Assembly: GCF_030376615.1 (NCBI RefSeq)
Contig: NZ_JARRAB010000009.1
Span: 1-64,000 of the forward strand
Source: Pseudomonas sp. sp1636
Lineage (GTDB): Bacteria; Pseudomonadota; Gammaproteobacteria; Pseudomonadales; Pseudomonadaceae
Reading direction: 5' to 3'
DNA length: 64,000 nucleotides
Shown: positions 42,210 through 51,040 of the stretch, one piece after another
Layout of the letters: each line of letters starts with the position of its first letter
Numbering within the stretch: position 1 is the stretch's first letter
Notes under the pieces: model-generated
What the model was told of the DNA's origin: nothing
The model's database searches: none
The model's input: the letters and a program-made list of their open reading frames with translations, nothing else
Translations under genes and position numbers: made by a program

Positions 42210-43604
42210 CTATGGGTTCTTGAGGGGGTTCTGGCGTGACAGGAGTACGTGGAGCAGGTTGTCCTGGAAGTTGATGTTGCCCGTCAGCAGCGCGTGGTTC
42301 TCGCACAGGAAGAACGCATAGTCCACCGGCAGGAAGGTGTACTCGCTCTGCGGCGCGCCAGGGTCGAGGGTCTCCCGCGCCAGTAACGACGGCTTGGTGA
42401 CGCGACCGTCGCCGGGTTCGATCATCAGCTCCTGGTAGCGCACCCCCGGCCGGGGCGCGGTGATCTCCGAGGGGCTGAGTCGCACCATTTCGCGTCCCTC
42501 GACCGTCTCCATCAGCAGGCGCGCCGGCGTCATGTGGCAGCCGCCACCGAACAGCACATAGCGAATCGGCGATACCGGTTCCGGCACCGAGAGCATCCAG
42601 GCTAGGCGCCGGGCGCGCTCCAGTTGCTGGGTGAAATAGCGCTGCAGCACCGGCGCGTCGGGCGCGGCGGCCAGGTTAGCGGCGTAGACGGACCAGCCCA
42701 TACGTTCCCAGGTCTTGGGGTCGAACAAGTCGTCGTGGCGGGGTTTGCCCTCGATATCCACCAGCCAGTTGTTCAGCGGGTGGGGAAATAGCTGGTAGCC
42801 GCTGGGAAAGGTGGCCAGCGTGCGCGGCGAAATACGCCGCCAGACGATCTGCTCGCCATTGATAAAGGCGTGCAAGGAGCTGACCGAGCCCAGATTGGGC
42901 GTGCCCAATAGCACTAGTTTACGCACCCGGTCTGCCCGATCCATGGTCACCAGATGCGGCTCGCCGTCCAGTACATCGCGAGTGCCGAAGCGCAAGTAGT
43001 AGCGCGCGATCAGGCCGCCCATGCTGTGCGCCACCATATCGACGCGCAGGGTCGGGTCGGCGTAATCGCGGCGCACGGCCTCTATCAGCCGATCCAGGGC
43101 TCGCACGCTCTCCAGGGTGTCCTGACGCCAGTCGTAGGAAAGGATATAGAAGCGCCGCTCGCCTTGGCGCGCCGGCGTACCGGGTTGGGCGCGGGCGTAG
43201 CCGCCAAATTGCGTCAAGGTTTCCAGGATGGGTCGGTAGAAGTCGCGGCGCAGCGCCTGCTCGGCAATACCAGCAGCCTCCAGCCGCGACGGTCGGGGCG
43301 CATTCGTCTGCGGATCGATATCCAGCGCCAGCTCCGGGTAGGTGGAGAACAGGATGCGCCACCAGGCGCCCGGCCAGATTTCCTCGCCGCTGACCCGGTC
43401 GCGCAGGACGCTGCCGAAGGCCCCGGGGATCAGGATCACCGGCGCGGCCTCGGAGTGGGTCGTGCCGAGCTGGTAGAGGCGCTTCAGGTCGGGGCGCGGC
43501 GACTCGCCGCAGCCCTGCAGGCCCAGCACTAGCATCAGCGCCATGGCGACCCAGGGGGCCGCCACGGGCACCCCGCTTGAGCGCACAGAGCTGTCGGCAG
43601 GCAT
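42210..43604 (-). CDS. LCAT/PDAT-like lipase, predicted lipoprotein
   Basis: 464 residues. N-terminal hydrophobic segment and lipobox LGLQGC near residue 32 predict a lipoprotein. The lecithin:cholesterol acyltransferase-type hydrolase has PVILIPGAFGSVL (oxyanion loop), DMVAHSMGGLIARYYL with the nucleophile Ser near 195, and a His in CENHALLTGN near the C terminus. It probably hydrolyses or transacylates lipids in the periplasm or at the outer membrane. ATG 43604 is chosen over the TTG six bases earlier; GAGGG precedes it. Confidence 0.85.
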   Translation of the reverse strand: MPADSSVRSSGVPVAAPWVAMALMLVLGLQGCGESPRPDLKRLYQLGTTHSEAAPVILIPGAFGSVLRDRVSGEEIWPGAWWRILFSTYPELALDIDPQTNAPRPSRLEAAGIAEQALRRDFYRPILETLTQFGGYARAQPGTPARQGERRFYILSYDWRQDTLESVRALDRLIEAVRRDYADPTLRVDMVAHSMGGLIARYYLRFGTRDVLDGEPHLVTMDRADRVRKLVLLGTPNLGSVSSLHAFINGEQIVWRRISPRTLATFPSGYQLFPHPLNNWLVDIEGKPRHDDLFDPKTWERMGWSVYAANLAAAPDAPVLQRYFTQQLERARRLAWMLSVPEPVSPIRYVLFGGGCHMTPARLLMETVEGREMVRLSPSEITAPRPGVRYQELMIEPGDGRVTKPSLLARETLDPGAPQSEYTFLPVDYAFFLCENHALLTGNINFQDNLLHVLLSRQNPLKNP

Positions 43605-44428
43605 GGCCAAGCCCTCGCATGGATGGTGCGGTTAACAGGCCGTTGCAAAACGCCTGCGCGCGGCCTGGCGGCGTTGCAATCAGTCGGCGACGCGGGCGTC
43701 CCCGCCTTGCCGTCGTGCGGCTAGCTTTTGCCGTGGGCATGTCCCCTGGAAGCCTAGCAGCCTGTTTGGCTAGTTGATTAGCTCACATTCGCCGGCTTGA
43801 GTCTTATCTGTGGGCGGCCCGACCTCGGGGCGAAGCCGTTGTCCTGCACCGCGCTCCCACAACTTGGCAGCCCTGCGGGCTGCATTCGCCGCGGGGCGCG
43901 CCTCCTACAAGGTTGCGCACAGGCTTGAGTCCATGGACAAACGGATTAATCGATCAGGCCGCTAGCAGCCTGTGGCGCGGGTTCAATTTCGGTGTCTGCG
44001 ATCCTGATACCGCGCCCGCTATGGCTCGTCGCCGCGCCTGCTCTCAGAATCTCAGCCATCCGAACCCGAGTTAACTCAGTAGCCGTGCGGGCCGCCAGGG
44101 GGGGATCGCGGTGCGTGGATAACCAAAGGCTATGTCCCCGTCACCCCGTTAACTGTGGTGAACGCGTCTATTCCGTTGGAGCGGCTTCAGCCGCGAAATG
44201 CGCGGATAAATCCGTTTCTGCACAAGCACGACCGCTCATGCGCCACGTCACTGGGGCATAGCCTTTTCAGCGGCCGATAGGCCAGGCACTGTCCGGCAAG
44301 GCAATGGCGCGTACCGACTGCAGAACCTGAATCCGGCTGCTTTACTTGAGCACGGCAACCGCACCGTCAATACTGAACCGGCGTCCTGTGCGTCGGCACT
44401 TCGATAATCCACCCCATGAAGGATTCCC
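43605..44428. other. 824-base gene-free stretch built of repeats
   Basis: Contains AACAGGCCGTTGCAAAACGC (43634-43653, related to 46000 and 54243), an inverted copy of the GTAGGAGGCGCGACCCCGCG repeat of short-element copy 1 (43867-43908), and short-element copy 3 (44128-44263). The open frame at 43992-44261 overlaps the latter and is not called. Confidence 0.6.
44128..44263. mobile_element. MITE-like non-autonomous element, copy 3 (diverged)
   Basis: 136 bp bounded by GGCTATGTCCCCGTCAC and the reverse of GGCTATGCCCCAGTGACGTG. The right end matches the left end of copy 2 at about 20 of 25 positions. The interior holds yet another REP-like palindrome (GGAGCGGCTTCAGCCGCGAA). The 8-bp flanks differ (TAACCAAA and TTTTCAGC), so any target duplication has decayed. 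Confidence 0.5.
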
Positions 44429-44854
44429 ATGCGATTGATCTGTGCAGTACTGCCTTTGCTGGCGCTAGCCGGCTGCTCGTCCTTTCAGGCCGCTTCCGAC
44501 AAGGTGAGCGCAGTGCCCGGCGAGCGCCTGCTGGCCTACCAACAGCCGGTCGAGGGTAGCGGACTGATCGTGGTCAACCGTGACCTGGGCATGCTCGGCG
44601 GCGGCTGTTACGTCGCCGTGCTGGTCGACCGCCAAGTGGCGGCACGCATCGGCATCGGCGAACAGGTGCGCTTCCATGTACCGGCGGGCAACCGGGTGGT
44701 CGGCATCGGCATCGACCCGGATGACGACAGCCTCTGCGGCAAAGGCCGGCTGCGCCGTGAACTGGCGGTGCGAGTAGAAGAGGGCGAAAGCCAGCACCTG
44801 CGCATCGTCAGCGAAGCCAAGAGCGGATTCGATATCCGCCCTGCCACGCCCTGA
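44429..44854 (+). CDS. Small lipoprotein of unknown function
   Basis: 141 residues. A signal sequence ends in the lipobox LALAGC (Cys near 16), followed by SSFQAAS. The mature part is beta-rich (LIVVNRDLGMLGGGCYVAVL, RHVPAGNRVVGIGI-like strand) with two further Cys residues that could form a disulfide, and resembles the DUF2846-type small lipoproteins only loosely. ATG 44429 follows GAAGGATTCCC. Monocistronic. Confidence 0.75.
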   Translation: MRLICAVLPLLALAGCSSFQAASDKVSAVPGERLLAYQQPVEGSGLIVVNRDLGMLGGGCYVAVLVDRQVAARIGIGEQVRFHVPAGNRVVGIGIDPDDDSLCGKGRLRRELAVRVEEGESQHLRIVSEAKSGFDIRPATP

Positions 44855-44985
44855 TTTTCTGCAAGATTCGGCCTTGGCCGCTGGTTATTTCCAACCGGTC
44901 GGCAGGGCTGATCTACTATGTCGCGCGTAACTGGCGACGGCGACCGAGCGCGCCGTGCAGAATCTGCTTATCGAGGAAAATACCC

Positions 44986-45939
<954 letters not shown>

Positions 45940-46286
45940 GCGCGATAATGCGGCAGGGGGAGGTCTGGTCAGGGGTGGCTTGTGCTGTGGGGGCGCTTAG
46001 CAGGCCGTTGAAAAACTACCTGGGTTGGCCGAGCCATGGCGGTGGTATTGCCGGTATGCGAGTTGTGCGCCCGGCTTACGGCTGCGACGCCTGCCCGCCA
46101 CGGGGAACTCACTGTGGGCCGGGGCTGTCCGAGCGACTGAAGTGTGCTTGTCCTGCGGGGTTGGCGACTGCAAAACCCCGACCTCGCGAGGGCAACTTGT
46201 GGTCGACAATGGTGTGCGCCGACACCTGGCTTCTCCCGGGGCTTTTCTTTATTGTGGCGGCCCGCCAAAAAGCTCGAGTAATCAAT
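45940..46286. other. Gap before the zapB-like gene
   Basis: 347 bases. AGCAGGCCGTTGAAAAAC (46000-46017) then TACCTGGGTTGGCCGA is a copy of the repeat at 54243-54280. Beyond it no structure is evident; the zapB-like/zapA promoter should lie in 46150-46280. Confidence 0.45.
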
Positions 46287-46532
46287 ATGTTGGAAAGTAG
46301 CCTAAGTCAGTTGGAACAGCTCGTCAGTGACCTTGTACAAGAGAACAAGGCGCTGCGCGGCACCAACGCGCAATTGAGCAACGAGCTGGCGCAGCTCAAG
46401 GATGAAAACGAGACCCTGCAGCTGAGCGCGCTGGAGCAGGAAGAACTGCACAGCAGCGCCGCTGCGCGTATCCAGGCCCTGGTCGAACTGGCCAGCGGTA
46501 GCCACGCCAACGCGAGTGCTGCCAACGTATGA
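46287..46532 (+). CDS. ZapB-like coiled-coil protein (TIGR02449 type)
   Basis: 81 residues, almost entirely a coiled coil (LSQLEQLVSDLVQENKALRG, LSNELAQLKDENETLQLSAL). Matches the small TIGR02449-type protein found upstream of zapA in pseudomonads. Likely a division-associated structural partner. The ATG at 46287 has weak Shine-Dalgarno context (AGTAATCAAT). Its stop overlaps the zapA start by 4 bases (ATGA). Confidence 0.8.
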   Translation: MLESSLSQLEQLVSDLVQENKALRGTNAQLSNELAQLKDENETLQLSALEQEELHSSAAARIQALVELASGSHANASAANV

Positions 46533-46831
46533 GCCAGGTCGGTGAAACGGTCACGGTCATTTCCATCCTCGGCAATGACTACAGCATCAAGGCGCCGACC
46601 AGCAAGCAGCAGGCCCTGAACGATTCGGTGTTGCTGCTGAAGCAGCTGCTGGCCGAGACCAAGGCCGCCGCGCCGACCCTGATCGGCGACCGCCTGCTGG
46701 TGCTGACGGCCTTGAAGCTGTGTGCCCAGCAGGTCGAGCTGGAGCAGCGCCATCGTCAGGAAGTCCAGCGCATCGAGGACGATCTCAGCGCCCGGGTCGC
46801 CGATATCGCCGGTTTGATTCGGCAGGCGTAG
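46529..46831 (+). CDS. zapA: Cell division protein ZapA
   Basis: 100 residues. The ZapA head VTVISILGNDYSIKAP is followed by the dimerising long helix (VLTALKLCAQQVELEQRHRQ). ZapA crosslinks FtsZ protofilaments at the division ring. Translationally coupled to the coiled-coil gene. In P. aeruginosa the 6S RNA gene and a 5-formyltetrahydrofolate cyclo-ligase follow; here a convergent LysE gene starts only 37 bases later, so that arrangement is broken. Confidence 0.92.
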   Translation: MSQVGETVTVISILGNDYSIKAPTSKQQALNDSVLLLKQLLAETKAAAPTLIGDRLLVLTALKLCAQQVELEQRHRQEVQRIEDDLSARVADIAGLIRQA

Positions 46832-46867
46832 ATCCCGAACCCGCTCGGTTTGGTCGCCTGAAGGTCT

Positions 46868-47479
46868 TCAGCGGGTCAGCGGCAGCGCCGCGCCCATCAG
46901 CGCGAACAGCCCGCCGCAGCAGCGGTTGAAGCCTCTGCCGCTGCGCTGCAGCCAGGGGCGGATGCGGTGGGCCGCGCGGGCCAGAAGTAATTCCGCCAGT
47001 GCTTCGACCGCGGCGAAAGTCAGCGCCATCACCGCGAACTGCAGCAGCAGATCGCCCTGGGGGTCGAGGAACTGCGGCAGGAAGGCACCGAAGAACAGGA
47101 TCACCTTGGGGTTGGACAGCGCCGACAACAGTCCCTGGCGGAACAGGCTCGGGCCGGGTTTGTCGCTGGCCCGGCCGGAGGATTCGAGGTGCAGCGGCGG
47201 CGCGCGCCAGAGCTGGAAGCCGAGCCAGATCAGGTAGCCGCCGCCGATCCACTTGAGCACGCTCAAGGCGTTGGCCGAGGCTTGCAGCAGGGCGCCGATG
47301 CCGAACATCGACAGGGCCATCAGCACGGCGAAGCCGATCACCCCACCGGCGGTGGTCCACAGAGCCTTCTTGTATCCGTAGAGGGTTCCGTGGGTCAGCA
47401 CCAGCAGGCTGTTGGGGCCGGGGGTCAGCACCAGGCCGATGACGGCGGTGAGGTACAGCAGCCAGGTGTGCAGGGCCAT
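46868..47479 (-). CDS. LysE/RhtB-family amino-acid exporter
   Basis: 203 residues, six predicted membrane segments. Family signature LTPGPNSLLVLTHGTLYGYK near residues 18-37 and SALSNPKVILFFGAFLPQFL near 120-140. Exports amino acids or derivatives such as homoserine lactone or threonine across the inner membrane; substrate unknown. Downstream of the PadR gene on the same strand but 91 bases away. Confidence 0.9.
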   Translation of the reverse strand: MALHTWLLYLTAVIGLVLTPGPNSLLVLTHGTLYGYKKALWTTAGGVIGFAVLMALSMFGIGALLQASANALSVLKWIGGGYLIWLGFQLWRAPPLHLESSGRASDKPGPSLFRQGLLSALSNPKVILFFGAFLPQFLDPQGDLLLQFAVMALTFAAVEALAELLLARAAHRIRPWLQRSGRGFNRCCGGLFALMGAALPLTR

Positions 47480-47570
47480 GGTTCCAGGGTCTCCAGGGGC
47501 GGCGGCGCAAGGGGCGCAGAGGCTGTGATTCTGCGCGGTTGCGCCGGCGAGCGAAAGGGGGGCGCTGGGT

Positions 47571-48116
47571 TCAGCCGTCGGCGCGTGCCGCCAGCTCCGT
47601 CTGCACCTCGTCGGCCCAGGCCAGCCAGGCCCGTTCGCCGAGGATGCCGCGACGCAGGGTCAGGTAGGGCAGACGCTGCTGGGCCTGTTGCGCAGGCGGG
47701 AGGGCCAGGTAGCGCCGCTCTATCTCCAACAAACTGTCGAGTGTGGCGTTGTGGGTGGCGCGATGGCGGGCCATCTCCTCGCGCAGGTTGTCCGGCTCCG
47801 CCAGGGCGCCGGCGAAGAGCTTGACCAGCAGGGCATCGTTGAGTTTGTTCGGCGGCACCGGTTCGGCCAGCCAGCGTTTGAGCTCGGCGCGTCCGGTCGG
47901 GCCGATGCTGTAGACCTTCTTGTCCGGCTTGTCGGCCTGCGCTTGCTCGGCACACTCCAACCAGCCTTCGTCGCTCAGGCGCCGCAGTTCCTGGTAGACC
48001 TGCTGGTGCTTGGCGTTCCAGAAGTAACCGAGCGACTGCTTGAAGCGACGGACGATGTCGTAACCGCTGGCCGGTTCGGTTGCCAGCAGGGTGAGGATGG
48101 CGTGACGTAGAGACAT
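47571..48116 (-). CDS. PadR-family transcriptional regulator
   Basis: 181 residues from ATG 48116 (the longer frame to 48269 would run through the operators). Winged helix with MSLRHAILTLLATEPASGYD, RRFKQSLGYFWNAKHQQVYQ and KKVYSIGPTGRAELKRWLAE, then the helical PadR C-terminal domain with a conserved RR...L. Represses adjacent genes and is released by small molecules in characterised members. Two 16-bp palindromes stand between it and the divergent oxidoreductase gene. Confidence 0.9.
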   Translation of the reverse strand: MSLRHAILTLLATEPASGYDIVRRFKQSLGYFWNAKHQQVYQELRRLSDEGWLECAEQAQADKPDKKVYSIGPTGRAELKRWLAEPVPPNKLNDALLVKLFAGALAEPDNLREEMARHRATHNATLDSLLEIERRYLALPPAQQAQQRLPYLTLRRGILGERAWLAWADEVQTELAARADG

Positions 48117-48157
48117 GCTGAGTCCGCGGTCGAAGGGGGCGGCCATTCTAAATGGAT

Positions 48158-48173
48158 ATGCAAAAAGTTGCAT
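48158..48173. promoter_or_regulatory. Putative PadR operator 1
   Basis: Palindrome ATGCAAAAAGTTGCAT (6-bp arms, 4-bp centre), the PadR-type ATGC-N8-GCAT layout. 42 bases before the padR start. Confidence 0.65.
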
Positions 48174-48195
48174 TTCTCGCTCGACTGGCATATTT

Positions 48196-48211
48196 ATGCA
48201 AATACTTGCAT
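48196..48211. promoter_or_regulatory. Putative PadR operator 2
   Basis: Palindrome ATGCAAATACTTGCAT, same arms as operator 1, centre-to-centre distance 38 bp. 24 bases before the oxidoreductase start, where a bound repressor would block transcription. Confidence 0.65.
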
Positions 48212-48234
48212 AACAAAAACACGCTGGAGTCTCC

Positions 48235-49884
48235 ATGAAGCGCACAGGCAGCCGTTTTCGTCCGCACAAAGCCCTTAGCCATTACGACGCGATCGTCATC
48301 GGCTCAGGCATAGGCGGGCTGTGCAACGCCGCGTTGCTGGCCAAGGCCGGCAAGAAAGTCTGCGTGCTGGAACAGCACTACACCGCCGGCGGTTACACCC
48401 ACGTCTACGAGCGGGGCGGCTACGAGTGGGATGTGGGTGTGCACTACATCGGCGAGGTGCATAAACCCTGGTCGATGATCCGTCGGGTGTTCGATGTGAT
48501 CAGCGATGGCCAGCTGCAATGGGCGCCGATGGATGAGCACTACGACCATATCGTCATCGGGGATCAGCCCTTCCGGTATCTGGCCGGGCGCGAGGCCTTC
48601 AAGGCCGAGGTGAAGAAGCATTTCCCCGAGGAGGGCGCGGCCATCGACCGTTATGTCGAGCTGATCTCCGAGGTCAGTCAGAAAATTCCGCGCTTCTTCG
48701 CCGGTCAGGCGCTGCCGCGCAGCTTGGGCGTGCTGTACAACAAGCTGCGCCAGCATTTGTTCCCGGCGTATTTCTTCAAGAGCACCCGCGAGGTGCTGGA
48801 GGGTCTGACCGGCAACCAGCAACTGATCGGCGTGCTCACCGCGCAGTGGGGCGACTATGGCCTGCCGCCGGCGCAAGCCGCCTTCATGATGCACGCCATG
48901 GTGGCCAAGCATTACATCACCGGCGGCAACTACCCGGTCGGCGGCTCGGTGCGCATCGCCGAAACCATTATTCCGGTGATCGAGGCGGCGGGCGGCCATG
49001 TCTTCACCTACGCCGGCGTCGAGCAAGTATTGGTCAAGGACAACCGTGCCTATGGCGTGCGCCTGGTCAAGGATGGCCATGAGATCAGCGCCGACGCGGT
49101 GGTCAGCTGCGCCGGTCTGCTGCCGACCTACCAGCGCCTGCTGCCCAAGGAGGTGGTCGAGCAGCATGGTCTGCTCGAGCACCTCAAGCAGGTCGAACCC
49201 TCGGCCTCGCATGTGTGCCTCTACGCGGGTTTCAAGGGCGATGCCGCCAGTCTGGGTCTGCCCAAGACCAACTTCTGGCTGTACCCGCAGTTCGACCACG
49301 ACTTGAGCGTCAAGCGCTTCATGGATTCGCCGGGGCTGGAGTTCCCGATGATCTACATCTCCTTCCCCTCGGCCAAGGATCCGGACTGGAACCGCCGCTA
49401 CCCCGGCAAGAGCACGGTGGAGATCGTCGCGCCGAGCTTCCCGCAATGGTTCGAACGGTGGAAGGGCAGCACCTGGAACAAGCGCGGCGAAGACTACGAG
49501 GCCTTCAAGCAGGAGATCACCACGGTGCTGCTGGAGGCGCTGTACCAGCATCAGCCGCAGTTGCGTGAGGCGCTGGACTACTGCGAGCTGTCTACGCCGT
49601 TGTCCACCGAGTGGTTCCAGTGGAACCAGGTCGGCGAAATCTATGGCATCGAGCACAGCGTCGAGCGCTTTCAGCAGCACTGGATTCACCCGCAGACGCC
49701 GATCAAGAACTTCTACCTGACCGGCTCCGATGTGGTCACCGCCGGGGTCGGCGGGGCGCTGATGGGCGGGGTGCTGACCACTGCGCGCATGCTTGGCTGG
49801 CGCGCCTACAAGGTCAAGCAGATGATCGCGGGCGCCTATTCGGCGGAAGCGGACGATGGCGCCGTGGCCAGTTCCGTCAGCTGA
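48235..49884 (+). CDS. FAD-dependent oxidoreductase, phytoene desaturase/RetSat-like
   Basis: 549 residues. N-terminal dinucleotide-binding motif DAIVIGSGIGGLCNAALLAK with the following EQHYTAGGYTH, and the C-terminal FAD-contact GSDVVTAGVGGALMGGVLTT. This is the CrtI/all-trans-retinol 13,14-reductase superfamily; no other carotenoid genes are nearby, so the substrate may be a lipid or isoprenoid. ATG 48235 preceded by CTGGAGTCTCC. Likely repressed by the divergent PadR regulator. Confidence 0.88.
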   Translation: MKRTGSRFRPHKALSHYDAIVIGSGIGGLCNAALLAKAGKKVCVLEQHYTAGGYTHVYERGGYEWDVGVHYIGEVHKPWSMIRRVFDVISDGQLQWAPMDEHYDHIVIGDQPFRYLAGREAFKAEVKKHFPEEGAAIDRYVELISEVSQKIPRFFAGQALPRSLGVLYNKLRQHLFPAYFFKSTREVLEGLTGNQQLIGVLTAQWGDYGLPPAQAAFMMHAMVAKHYITGGNYPVGGSVRIAETIIPVIEAAGGHVFTYAGVEQVLVKDNRAYGVRLVKDGHEISADAVVSCAGLLPTYQRLLPKEVVEQHGLLEHLKQVEPSASHVCLYAGFKGDAASLGLPKTNFWLYPQFDHDLSVKRFMDSPGLEFPMIYISFPSAKDPDWNRRYPGKSTVEIVAPSFPQWFERWKGSTWNKRGEDYEAFKQEITTVLLEALYQHQPQLREALDYCELSTPLSTEWFQWNQVGEIYGIEHSVERFQQHWIHPQTPIKNFYLTGSDVVTAGVGGALMGGVLTTARMLGWRAYKVKQMIAGAYSAEADDGAVASSVS

Positions 49885-49966
49885 TTCGGTTCTGCAGGCT
49901 GCACCCGGGCAGGCCGTCGTGAGGATTCAAGGCGGCTGTCCGTGCAGCGGCTGCGCAGGCGGATGC

Positions 49967-51040
49967 TCAATAGCCGGTCATTTCCAGGTAGCCGCGGCCT
50001 GGGTGGCTGCCGCTCAGGCGGATCGGCCCCTCCCAGTAGGGGAAACGTGTGCTCATCCAGGCCTGGGTGTCGATGGCCTGCACCTCCAAGGACAGCTGGT
50101 ACTCAGGCACTTCCACCCGCCACTGGGTGGGTACCTGGCGGCCCGTTTGCTGGCGACTCCAGTGCAGTGGCGTCAGGCGAATCTGCTCAGCGGACAGCGC
50201 CCGAGTCTGGCCGTCGGCGGCGATCCAGGTGCCGGCCCGGTACGGCTCGCCCTCGGCCTGGCGCACCTGGAACAGCATCAGCTTGGCGCCGCCCTCCAGG
50301 TGCAGGGAGAACCAGTCCCAGCCCTGCTGTTGCGCTGCCAGCGGCTGGCTGCTCCACTCGCGGTCGAGCCAGGCCTGACCGTTGACCCGATAGCGCTGGC
50401 CATCGCGTTCGACTTCGCCGCTGACTTTATAGAACGGCTGGCTGTAGTAATACGAGGCCTGGCCCTGGCCGGATTTCTCGCTGTAGCCCTGCTTGCCATG
50501 CAGCACCAACGGCCCCTCGCTGTCGAGTTGCAGGCGGTAAGCGAAAGCCTCGCCCCGCGCCTGCATCTGCAAATGATCGAGACCTGAGCCGTGGGTGCTG
50601 CGCAGCGACCAGGCATCGATCCAGGCGTGAAACGGCTGTGCTTCCACCCCGGCCTGGCCGACGCCGCCGCGCGCCAGGGCTTCCGCGAGCTGATGGCCGA
50701 AGGGCCCGCTCAGCGCGGCGTGGCCCAGCCACAGGTTGGGGCTGTTCCAGCCGCTTTGTTCGGCGCCGGGGCGCAGGGCCGAGCGGAACAGGGTCCACTG
50801 TGCGCCCCAGTCGTGGCCCTGCTCATCGGTCAGGTTGGCGGTGACGTACCACCACTCGATGCGATAGCCCGGATGGGCGCCATGATCGGCGGGGAATTGC
50901 AGGCGGCGCTCAGGCGTCACGGCCAGGAAGGCGTCGCTGGCCTGGCCCAGGCCGGCAAAGCCCTGGGGCGGTGGCGTGGCCTCCTCGCAGGCGCCGAGCA
51001 GTAGCAGCAGGCTCAGCAGCCAGGCGGTCTTAGCGTTCAT
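49967..51040 (-). CDS. AttH/CrtC-like lipocalin-domain lipoprotein
   Basis: 357 residues. Lipoprotein signal with LLLLGAC (Cys near 18), then the AttH/carotenoid 1,2-hydratase-like double lipocalin fold: HPGYRIEWWYVTANLTDEQG, WTLFRSALRP, LDREWSSQPLAAQQQGWDWF and the terminal RGYLEMTGY. ATG 51040 overlaps the end of the permease gene by 11 bases. Forms an export unit with the upstream permease and ATPase, the AttE-AttF/G-AttH layout; it probably handles a hydrophobic ligand at the periplasmic side. Confidence 0.85.
   Translation of the reverse strand: MNAKTAWLLSLLLLLGACEEATPPPQGFAGLGQASDAFLAVTPERRLQFPADHGAHPGYRIEWWYVTANLTDEQGHDWGAQWTLFRSALRPGAEQSGWNSPNLWLGHAALSGPFGHQLAEALARGGVGQAGVEAQPFHAWIDAWSLRSTHGSGLDHLQMQARGEAFAYRLQLDSEGPLVLHGKQGYSEKSGQGQASYYYSQPFYKVSGEVERDGQRYRVNGQAWLDREWSSQPLAAQQQGWDWFSLHLEGGAKLMLFQVRQAEGEPYRAGTWIAADGQTRALSAEQIRLTPLHWSRQQTGRQVPTQWRVEVPEYQLSLEVQAIDTQAWMSTRFPYWEGPIRLSGSHPGRGYLEMTGY

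Noticed and set aside
43992..44261. 89-codon ORF in the repeat-rich gap
   Set aside because: Overlaps short element copy 3, lacks ribosome-binding site, Arg/Ala-rich composition typical of shadows.
44128..44263. Inverted GGCTATG ends as a simple terminator hairpin
   Set aside because: Arms are more than 100 bases apart with an internal palindrome, too distant for an intrinsic terminator.
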